Below are positions 54,001 to 64,000 of a stretch of 64,000 bases of DNA, one piece after another. Position 1 is the stretch's first letter; each line of letters opens with the position of its first letter. The DNA is from Aquila chrysaetos chrysaetos. Taxonomy: Eukaryota; Chordata; Aves; Accipitriformes; Accipitridae. The translations under genes were made by a program, and so were the position numbers. The DNA lies in assembly GCF_900496995.4 (NCBI RefSeq), contig NC_044018.1, positions 29,779,825 to 29,843,824 of the forward strand, in the 5' to 3' direction. The notes under the pieces are model-generated. The model was not told the origin of the DNA. It saw nothing but the letters and a program-made list of their open reading frames with translations, and ran no database searches.

Positions 54001-57000
54001 GCCTTCATATTCTCGGGGAGAGAAAGAGGGAGAGGAGCCGGGGACCCTCAGGTGCTTTATAGCACTTTGCACTTGGATGAGGCTTTATCCCCCCCCCGCC
54101 CTAAATGTCATTTTATTTCTTTATTTGTAAGTGCTCTAAAATACACAGGCGCGCTTTTTTTTTTTTTTTTTTTTTTCCCTGGGCCGTGGGATTGTAACGA
54201 TCCGGGGTTATTTTCTCCCCCATCTCCTGGTACCGAATTAACTCAAGATGCGTTTGGAAGGATGGAGACTAACACCAGGCCAATGTAAGAAACCTTCTTT
54301 CTTCTGCCAAATATTATTCAGAACCAGTTATATGAGAGATGTGTGTTCAAGGCTGTTTCTCCCCTTCTCCCACCCAAACTATTTACTTCTTGGTCCACTT
54401 GATGTCCAAATAATTCATTCCTTGGAGCTGCTTGGAGGGATTGAGAGGGAAGAGTGGGAGCTCTTTGCCAAGTTTATTCACATTTTCAAAAGCAAAACAC
54501 TGAAGAGTTTCATTTCCAGAGGTAGAAGCTGAACTTCAGTGAACCGTGTTTGCCAAACTGGGGTTTAGTATATATTAAATAGAGAAATATAAATTATGAA
54601 TAGGCACGACCGATGCCCACACATTCACACTGAGGGTAAAAGAGAGATGCAATCTCCATTTCCATCGTGATGGGAGAAGTGTAACTCTCTATGGAAAACC
54701 TGGGACTTATTAGCCATTAGCTAGGGAAAATATGTATGCAATAAGCAAAGAAGCAAGAAAACGGAAAAAAAAAAAAAAAGCCCGATGTTTCTCTTCAAAA
54801 AACATTTTTGGTAAATGGAGAGATCCCAGCCTGTTCCAAAAATTATTTGCTGGGCTGAATTTTAAAGGAGAAGAAATGCTTAGGGAAATAAAGCGTACAT
54901 GACTCTACCTTGGCAGAGAGAGGCTGAAATCGCTGTGTTTCCCCCCAAAACGTGTGCGGGTTGTGTGTGGGATGGGCCGTTTTGCTTTTTGCAGGACCTT
55001 TATCCGCCTGGATGGGAATAACCTGGATTTTCACCCAGGAGTGGGACTGTGCCTCCACCTCAGGTATGGCTATTTATCCTCCATGGCGATTAATAACACT
55101 GATTTCATTTTAATACTCAGAGTCTCTCCTAAATGCCGACAACCTGATGAAACTCTTCTTTCACGAGGTTAAACCCCAAATACGGATTTGGGGGTTAAAG
55201 ACGGGCTAAAAAAGCCCTGCCAGGACACAGGCAGGGCTGCTGCCTTTCCACCTCTTTCCGTAAGCTGCTCCGAACGCATCCAAAGCATCAGCAAAACTTT
55301 GGCACCAGCAAGATAAATTTTAATTCTGCACTCCGTTAAAAAGGGGTGAAAAAAGGATTTTTCTCCATTATTGGCAAAAAAAAAAAAAAAAAAAAAAAAG
55401 TGGGTTTCCTCCCCGTCCTCCAAGGCTTTCTCAGGCTCCGGCATGCCACGAGTGACCCGAAAAGCTCCTGTGTGCTTTTCCCCTCCTCAAACACGTGGAA
55501 AAAAACCCTCCTCGTGGTTTTTTTCCTCCCTGAGGATATGCATTTGCAAGGCGAAAAAAAAATCGCCTTTTCTATTGTCACGTCGGGGCTTTTCGGCATT
55601 AAACGGCAAGTGCGTAAAGCAGAGTCTTCCTCGGGGACAGCTACAAATAAGCAGGAAAGGCAGGAGCAGGAGGGGGGTTTGGGGGTGGGTTTGTGTCTGC
55701 TGAGCTGGGAAAAAAGTTAAATCGGGGGATGGCGAAATTTTTGCTCTTGGGGACCTCTGAATAGGGAGGTTTATCTTAAAAAATCTTCTAAAGAAATTGT
55801 GTCCTTTTTTTCCGGTCTAGTGTGTGTGGGGTGAGGATTCGTCGTGCTCTGTGGGATGGGGGGGGGGCGTGAGGGGTAAACAGAGCAAAAATATATTTGT
55901 TTTTTCTCTTTTACATTCATTGTGGGGGTTGTAAGAGGTTTGGCATTTAGGTGTAAGCCCCGTTTGCCTGATTCAGCCAAATTTCGGCAAGGGCAGGGGT
56001 GGTGTTGGGGTGATGCTGGTCGCCAGCCCCCACAGGGTCCCCCCCCGCCCCCCCCCAGTCCCCGCTGCCTTGGGGGTGTCAGACCCGAGTGGGGCCGCGG
56101 TGACCCACGCAGGGACAGGCACCCACGCAGGGAGACACGCAGGGGACTGGCTCAGGTGAGGGTCCCCCCTGGCCTCGGGAAGGAGGGGGATGCTGCCCCC
56201 CCCACCCCCTCGGGACAGAGGGCTCCTGGGGGGCCCTTTCCCCGCTCCACAAAGCTGCAGCATTTTGGAGGCAGGGAGGAGGAGAGGAGAATCCCAGCCA
56301 CGCGCGTCTTTTGTTTCTCCCCAAATTAGCTGAAATTCCGTGTAAAAATCAAAACTCATTTATTTAGAGCGCTTGGCTGCGGTGTGTTGCGTAGGGAAAA
56401 CCGGGAGCCGAGCAGAATCTGTGCGACACATCCCTCCCTCCATCCCTCCCTGCATTACTCCATCCATGTATTTATCTATCCATGCATCCACCTATCTATG
56501 GAATTATTGTATATCCTGTACCGCCTATATACCATACCTATGTCTAAAACACTCCCTAACAGTCCTTTTCTCCAGGACATCTTCCCTCCTGTGGTTGTGT
56601 CTGTTCCTATGGGTCTATCCCGAAAATAAAATAAAGTTTCCAGCGCTGCCTGGGAGAGATGCTGAAGCCCTCGGAGATACCTCACGTTTTAGTCACTTGC
56701 CAATTTATTCAACGTTACTCCTTTTGCTAAAAACAAAAGCCAACACAAACAAAAAAAACCCCACAACACCCCAAAAGAGTCACTTAACAAATCTGTCTGC
56801 AAAATAATTGCAGAGGACCCGGGTCCTGCTTTGTATTTCGTCTTCCCACAGCTCGCTTTGAAAGTCGGATGGCAGGTCATGTCTTTCTAACGATGAATAT
56901 ATAATTATGTCCTTTAAATAATGCCTGGTGACTGGTACGGGGACATTTGGGCTCCTCAAGTCTTTAGGACAGTATTTATCCCCTGTTCTTCTTTGCAGAT

Positions 57001-59402
57001 CAAGTGGAGAGCCAAAGCATTCACAACCCGCTATCAAGGATTTAATTCTGGAGCTAAATCGCTCCAAAATATTCACCAGGTGAGAAATTAGGGGAAGAGA
57101 AAGGGGGAATTTAATTGATATTTCAGCACGACTACAGGGAACAGGAGGTGGGAACTTCAGGCAGCGCTTGGGAGTGTGTTGGCTATGGGAAAGAAAGCGG
57201 TCGGGTGGCTTCTGCAGTGATTTCCCCATGTTATATTAACCTTACGCAATATCATATTATTATATGTAAATGCATCTTGTGAGTTGGAGACCTCCTAGAG
57301 CTATTTACGGGGGGAAAAACCTCCAACAACAAACCCGTAAGATTTCTGTTGGGGACCACTCTCCTCCGACTTCTCTCGATTCATCTTTGCAGGACTTCTG
57401 GTAAGAGCACCTGAAGATCTGAGGGTAAAATGATCTACCTTTGGAAAAATCCCGGCTGTAAAACACCTTTTATCTATGCAGATCAATAGATTCGCTATCG
57501 GAGGTAAAAAAAAAAGAGAACCTGTTCTTGAGTGTTCACATAAAAAATGCACATAAGTTTCGTGGAAGAAAGCGATTTTCCCTGGGTGTCATCCCCGCTA
57601 TTGCTTTGGCATCTTCCTTAAATTCATTCCTCTCTCTCTTTCCTTTCACCCCTTGAGAAGAACTAATGAAAAATAACGGGGGAAATTACATTTTTCCAAT
57701 TTATTTATTTTTTTTTTTAAACAGCGGGCAAGAAACATTTCCCTTGGTAGTCTGCAAACCTCTTTCAAAGCCAGCTCCTTTCCCGACTTGCAGGCAAAGC
57801 CGGGGGGTGGAGGGCAAAGTCCCAGCCGGGTGCCTTCCCCATATCGTGGGGTTGGGTTGGGTTTTTTGTTTGTTTGTCTGTTTGTTTTTCACGAAATTGG
57901 ACATTTTTCGAGCTGCTCGTGGGCACCGGGATTTATTCCCCACCGAGCTGCTCTTGCAGCAGCCCTGTTTGCATTGCTGGCTGCCAAATACAGAAGTACT
58001 AGTTACTGGCCTGTATCAGTCTTCTCGGCTCCAAATATTTACCAGTAAAATTGCTTTTTTTTTTTTTTTTTTCCTCCAAATCCCACCTAAATATTTCTGC
58101 GTTATTTTTCCAGCCATGCTTTGAAGTTATTGCAAACTCCTGGCTTTGCTCCTTCTTGCAAAGAGGTTTTTTTCTCGTGCAAGGCTGCAAAGGCTCCAGG
58201 GATGTGCCAAGCACCTGGGAAAAGTGTCGGGATTTGGGGAGTATTCGAGGTTTTCAATGAAAAAAATCGGAGTTTTGGAGAGCTGGGAGATTTGAATGCA
58301 AACTGGATTGTTAATGATAATAATAATAAAATCAAAATAAGATTTAAGCCCCTGGTTTATGCCATGAGTGCAGGTTTAGGAGGCTAAATACACGAATTCC
58401 TTTTTCGCCCGAATTATTTTTACAACCGGACCGGATTAAGGTAAGAAAACTGGGAGGTAAAAGTGTTTTATTTCGACAAACCCACATTTTGCGCTGGCAG
58501 GAACTTCCAACGGGCTGGAGCGGTCCCAGGTCAAACAGCGATATAAAAAGGTGCTTTTTTTCTGCCTTGCCTTTGCTGGCCCACGGACACCCCACGGTGG
58601 CCACCAGCCCCGGCGCTTTGAACCCATCCCTCGCCCCACGGCAAAGCCGTCAGAGGAGGGGAACTACTGGCACTAAGGAGTTAAAATCTGCAAATCTGCC
58701 ATCTCTCCCTGGCGAAAGAAACGGAAAATGAAGAGTATGGCCCAAGCCTGGGGTTGGTGTCTCGGGTTTTACCCCTCAGAGCCCCGTGGAGGGCTGGAGG
58801 ATGCTCTCAGCTCAAGCCCAGGATGCTTCTGCCTCCTCGACCCCTGAGATGGGCAGAGACCCCAGACACTGGCTCCGGAGATGTTATTTACCCCCCAAAT
58901 ACCTCCTGACATACAAACATCCTCCTAAAAAGACCCAAACCCTGCATCTCCTGTGCATTTCATGGTGAACCAGCACCGAAGTCACCCTGATTGCTCTTCA
59001 TTCCGTGGCAGGAATGATTTTCATGAAAGGGAAGTTAAGCAATTTAAAGATGATTTGTTCCTCTTTTCCTGCTCCTACATATACAGCCAGAGATCTAAGG
59101 ATAAAAGGATCTATGCCTACACAGATTCATACATATATATTTATGGCTACGCCTGTGGTTATGTATACATACATGCATATTTGCATGCAGATATGGATAA
59201 ATGGTTGGGGGAATTTAATTAAGAGCTTAATTGGCTGCTCTGGATTAGCTGGAGCAGTGCTGTGACTTTGGGGGATACTCACCTTGGCTTTTTAGGCAAA
59301 TTTGGGAATTCTGAGGCAGATTTTGGGGCAGGCAGAGGCCACTGAGGGTGAAAAAAGTAAATATCTCCTTGCAAATTCTGTGGTGCATTGCAGCCTTTTT
59401 GG

Positions 59403-59520
59403 AGAAGAAAAGGAAAGAAGGAGAGAGAGAAAGGGAGAAATGAAAGAAAGAGAGAGTGAGTGTGAGAAGAAAAGAAGAAAAGAAAAGAAGATAAAGGAAA
59501 AAAAATAAAAGAAACTGTGA
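59403..59520. repeat. Polypurine (GAAA/GAGA) tract
   Basis: About 115 bp that is nearly all A/G on the plus strand. Confidence 0.9.
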
Positions 59521-62500
59521 TTTTAATCTCTCTTTTTTAAAAAAAAAGGCAATTGAGATCAAGCAAAGGCAAGAGAAACAAGAGGAAAATTTTACTGGCA
59601 AAACTCCAAGTTCAGATAATTGCAACTGTTCTTCTCTTCCCAACGGTGGCTGCGTTTGGCATTCCTTGTTCTTCGCTTCCTAGTGACACATTTTACCATT
59701 TGCCCATATTGAGCTAAATCTTGTCCGGGGATCTGCAGAGTGAACCAGCAAGTCCCAGGGCTGCCGAGGGGTTGTTACGGAGCCGAGGAGAAGGTTTCAC
59801 CCCACGGTGCCAGTGGGGTGCTTGCTGTATCCCAAGTGTTGAGAACCCAGAGCCACAAACCTGAGCCCCTACCACGGGCACCTTGTGCCTCCACGAAATG
59901 TGTCCTGCTCCTGGAAACCTTTTCCAGCTCCCACACTTTTGGTCTTCTCCACCTGGATGGGGATCAGTATGAACTGCAGCTCCAAGGTCTCTTGTTGCTG
60001 CAACCCCCACCCGCCCTCTCCCCTCCATCTGGGTTTTGCCCACCCTCAGGGGTGGGCTGTAGGCTTCAGAGTTAACAGTCCTCAGAGAGAGCTTTTCTCT
60101 CTTCTCTTCCTGCCCCAACCCCGAATCTGGGACAGATGGTCTTCTTTGCCCATTTTAGGCCCAAATTTGCTCAAGTCTCAGCATCCCACCCAGTCCCACT
60201 AGGACAATGAATCTGTGCCCACCGTCCCCTGTGGGGGACAACAGGGAGTTGATCATGGTCCACAGACAATGGAGAAGTGCCAGCAGCCACCACGGGTCAC
60301 AGCAACCGAGGTCCCCTCCTGCCCCCCAGGAGAACAATGGGGACATCTCCACCCTCCCGAAAACAATAGGAGCTGTCAGTAGCCAGGGCCTGGACACATC
60401 TGGCCTCTTTGGTGCCGAGGGCATGCATCCTCCATCCTCCCCTTGGCCTTGCCATATTTGGGGTACAGGTCCATCCTGGCTGATCCAGGACTGCTGGGAT
60501 GCAGGGACATTCCCAGCCTCCCCTTTTTATTGTCCCCTTTGGCCACGTCCACAGCTTTGAATGGCATCTTCTGCCTGTGTCATCTTGGTTGGCCCATTGT
60601 CTGTGGGATGCCAGAATGGAAAGATTGCCCCCCAAAAGCTGCTCCAGCCCATCCAGCTGCATCTACCTGTGTGTTTCCCCTTCCCCTCTCCCCTTCTGTC
60701 TGCGTTCACCCTGGATGAAATCCAGCTGACACCAGGAGAGGAAAGGTGTCACCTCCAGGGACAGCAGACCTTTGTCTCTTGTCCAAGGAGACAGTCTGGG
60801 ATGGAGCGACATTCCAACTCCCTCCTGGTGCAGGGCCATGACATGGAGCTGCACAGTGGCAACCTCCACTCCCAGCCCAGGCCCAGCCTGAACCCAAATC
60901 TTAATTTTTGGTAGCAGTCACCCCATAGGAACATGTAGCTCTGTGCCCATCCTCCTATCCATCTGCATATCCATCCATCCATCCGTCCAAAGCCCTACAG
61001 ATGCTCGTACACTTCTGCAGCACATCCACATGCAAACACACACCCACACCTATGCATGCATGTAAATTTGCACATGCAAACACACGTGTGCATAAACACC
61101 TGTGGTCCGTCTAGATGCACGATGGGATAATCACTCAGATGTGTCTGCAATGGGAGGGGCCAGACTGGGGCAACGAGAAGTGGCGTTTCTTCCATGAGGC
61201 TTTTTTTGCAAAAACTTGGTGCATCTCTGGGCCGGATCCTGCCCTCACTGGGACTCAGCACCACCCAGCCTGTTTCCCCATGGGGGGGTCCAGCCGGCTT
61301 GTGGCCTCTCCTTGCCTTGGGGTTTGAGGGGAGCCACAAGCTGAGAGGTGTCATGGGGGAACCCCCAGGATTTGGGGAAGTCAGCAGGAGGCTGGGGAGG
61401 AAAAATGGATCCTCCTGGCTCTAATTAAGTGCGATGAACATGTTAATTGAGCATTAAGGTGTGCTAATGGACTTGGGGTATGGGGAGGGGGGAGTGGGGG
61501 AGCTGTGCTCCTGGGTGTCTGGCATAGATTTTGCACTTTAATTAATGGAAAAGATGCTCTGGGCAATGCTTTTAAACTGACACTGAAACCCAGACACTCT
61601 GAAATGCCCAAAGAAATAAAAACAGCGACTGTCAGAGAATAATTACACTGGGCCGGGCATTCCCGGATGACTTGAGCAACAATTCTCGCTGATTCCCCCA
61701 TCCTGCCTCTCCCCACCAAAAAAAAAAAGAAAAAAAAATGAAAACAATTATGTGTCTGGGCTTAAACCTGGCAAAATCCACCTCCCACCCGACCAGAGGT
61801 GATGAGTTACGGGGAGGCACCGTGATGCACCTTCCCCACTTTATCTTATCCCAGTTTTCTCCGTTTTGCTTGGTTGGTTTTGGGGGGTTTGGGGTTGGTT
61901 TTTTTTTTTTTTTTTTTCGGGATTTTTTCCCAGCAAAGGCCTAATTTTTTCCATGTTTCCTGCGCTTTTGGGCTCCCCCTAATTCCTCCCCCCCCATTTT
62001 TCCACATCTTCTCTCACAGCATCCCCCAAAGCTGGGGAGCCCAGTGGGACTGCTCCAGTCACTGCCCCACTCCTCAACCCTCTCCCAAGGTTTTTCCTTC
62101 CAATTTTTAAACTCAGTTGTTAATTTAGTGGTTTTTTTCTTTTTCGTCTTTCCTTTTTTTCTTTTCTTCCTTTCTTAAAAAAAAAAAAAAATCCAAATCA
62201 GTTGTTTTCTGAGCTGCAGGATGAAATGCGGAATATCGTGGGGAATTGATGCTCCGAAAAAACATCCTCCCTGGGACCAGCGTTTGATGCCACTTTGGGC
62301 TCAGGAATTGCACGAAAAATCCATGAAAATTAGCAAAAATGAGAAGCCATCACCCTCTGATGTCCCACCATGCAGTGTCCTGAGTGTTTTTTTCACCTGG
62401 TGCTCTGGGCAGGTCGTTTCTGCAGCTTCATGTTAAAAAAATTAACAAATCAGTTAAATAACTTTCTCAGAGATAATATTTTAAAAGTGAACAAGCCCTA

Positions 62501-63345
62501 AAATACCCAATTTTTGTCAGGTTTCTCCCTTTTCCCTTCCAAAAAGCTGCCTTTTTAACTTATAGATAAGTGACCTGATGGACAAAGATTGCAAGTATTG
62601 AAGGGAAAAAGCACCGAAAATAAGAAACTGTTTTAAAAATGGAAAAAACAGGTTCTTGAAAAGGTCTTTGAGGCTTAAAGTTGTGGCTTTCTGTAAGGAC
62701 ACAAAACGCACCAACTTTAAATAAAAATCGTTGTGGTTTGTTGCTTTGGGTTTTTTTTGTTGTTGTTTTTCCAGGGCATATTTATATATGTTCTTCCTTC
62801 GGGAATTTCAATTTAGGATCCAACCTTGGAAATATCTGCTCCTGAGTGAACACACGCCTTCCTACTCAGTCCGTCCCCCCCCCCCAATTTAAATACCTAT
62901 TAATTTAGGAAAGTAAAGCACTGATAGAAAAAAAATTCGATCATTATCAGTCGCGAAACCGCAGCGCCGGTCTTTGAGCAGGTAATAATTTATTTAAGGA
63001 AGGAAATCGTTTCTTCGGGCTTTATTTTCTCTTCCCTGTAAGTGCTCAGGTCTTTCCTTTCACCTCCCAGGCGGGAGAGTGCTTTTAAAACCCATCGATG
63101 GGCTACTTTCGGGGGGGGAGGGAATTATGGATCTACTTGGGGCTTTCCTAGGAGGGGGGAAAAAAAAAAAAAAAGATAATAATAATAAAAAGCCAGGAAA
63201 GCAGCCCTGCACGGGTGGTTCGGTGCCAGCTCGCTCCCGTGGGAATGGGGAGAGATTTCCATGATGATTTGTGCATGTCTTAACTCGGAGCCTTCCCGGT
63301 GACCTATGACTAATGCGATGAGCGCTTCCAGGCTCAGCCGGCGGC

Positions 63346-63414
63346 GGGGGGGGGGGGGGGGGCTGCTCTGCCCCCCGGCACCTGCAGCGCCGGGCACCCC
63401 CCCCCCCCCCCCCC
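63346..63414. repeat. Poly-G / poly-C inverted arms
   Basis: A G17 run (63346-63362) and a C18 run (63397-63414) flank 34 bases that contain a second inverted repeat, CCCGGC...GCCGGG. Together they can form a long GC hairpin. The region around it is CpG-rich (63.2-63.55 kb). Confidence 0.85.
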
Positions 63415-64000
63415 GCCGCCAAGCATCCTTATTTTTTTCCGGGGGAAAAAAAAAAATCGCATTTTGGGGGATGGGAAACGCCGGGCTCCTTGGCGGAGCT
63501 GTGCGGGCGCGTACGGGCTGCGGATTCTGCCTCCCCCCCCCCTGCAGTGTTTGTACAGCCCCAGTTCCCCCTTTTTTTGCCCCAAGCAACCCGCACCGCT
63601 CTTCCCTATTCCCCCCCCCGCCCCTTTAAATAAAAAATGTAGACAAAACCAATACTTTTTCTTCAGAAGAAAAGGAAGAAAAAGCACAATCTCACTTCTT
63701 CCATTCTCACAGAATTTTTTTCTCTCTCTCCTAGCTGCCAGGTCTTTTTGTAACACCAAAATTTGGTTACATCCCTTCTAACCCGGTGCGACTCTGCCCT
63801 GGCGGGCTTGGTGCCTGTCTGGGCTCAGGCTGGTGGGAAGCCAAGTTGAATTTGTCACCTCTGCAACACACCGCTGTCTCTGTAACTTTCTGGGGGAATT
63901 TTTTTGGGGGTGTAGAGATGATGTCTGGGTGCATCCCCTCTTCAGGTCGAGGCAGCGATGGTTGGAGTGTCCCTTGGAGATGGATGCATCCCACCCACTG

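Larger units (their letters stand above)
48251..64000. other. Upstream flank of HOXC13 (no recognised gene)
   Basis: About 15.7 kb without a coding gene I can recognise and without any homeodomain-like frame, so no HOXC14. Low-complexity blocks dominate at 48.2-50.5 and 52.2-53.7 kb. More complex, possibly conserved stretches lie at 51.0-51.8, 53.76-54.0, 54.2-55.1, 56.8-57.6 and 62.9-63.05 kb. From about 58.5 kb the composition is more mixed and less AT-rich (59.7-61.4 kb), as expected on leaving the tightly constrained cluster. Confidence 0.65.

Noticed and set aside
56780-57229. 149-residue minus-strand frame upstream of HOXC13
   Set aside because: The composition looks protein-like but I recognise no family, and no splice or promoter structure supports it.
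48251-64000. Possible HOXC14 or another homeobox gene upstream of HOXC13
   Set aside because: No WFQNR-type helix or other homeodomain block was found in either strand of the available frames.
1-64000. Bacterial-type features: operons, CRISPR arrays, insertion sequences
   Set aside because: The sequence is vertebrate nuclear DNA with spliced HOX genes. The repeats seen are microsatellites, homopolymers and one AT-rich minisatellite, with no spacer-repeat arrays.

Overview
This window is the posterior (5') end of a vertebrate HOXC cluster. Four HOX genes lie head-to-tail on the minus strand, in the order HOXC10, HOXC11, HOXC12, HOXC13 from left to right. All four were recognised by reading their exons directly. 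HOXC11, HOXC12 and HOXC13 are complete two-exon genes with phase-1 GT/AG introns, predicting 302, 267 and 296 residues. HOXC10 is partial: only exon 1 is present and its homeodomain exon lies beyond the left edge.

The proteins are clearly orthologous to the mammalian ones but differ in low-complexity tracts. I saw no mammalian SINE or LINE sequence and no obvious interspersed repeats. Long A/T and especially G/C homopolymers are very frequent. I infer a sauropsid, most likely a bird with HOXC on a small GC-rich chromosome. That is an inference, not a proof.

Layout: 1-718 HOXC10 intron; 719-1502 HOXC10 exon 1; 1.5-2.4 kb HOXC10 promoter; 2.4-11.7 kb C10-C11 intergenic; 11.7-14.9 kb HOXC11; 15.0-32.9 kb C11-C12 intergenic, with an orphan CpG island and a plus-strand TATA promoter candidate near 24 kb; 32.97-34.77 kb HOXC12; 34.8-43.78 kb C12-C13 intergenic, with a distal minus-strand promoter candidate at 36.87 kb, a nuclear-receptor/CRE cluster at 40.4 kb and an orphan CpG island at 43.2 kb; 43.78-47.78 kb HOXC13; 47.8-64 kb upstream flank with no recognisable coding gene.

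The encoded proteins are Abd-B-class transcription factors that pattern the posterior axis, hindlimb and skin appendages. The most notable noncoding pattern is an E-box (CACGTG) in the same orientation near the HOXC10, HOXC11 and HOXC12 starts, repeated at 36.87 kb next to a TATA box and a CCAAT box. The most interesting leads are the unannotated promoter-like cassettes inside the cluster, which could drive antisense or alternative transcripts. Binding-site calls are motif matches by eye; no conservation, expression or search data were available.
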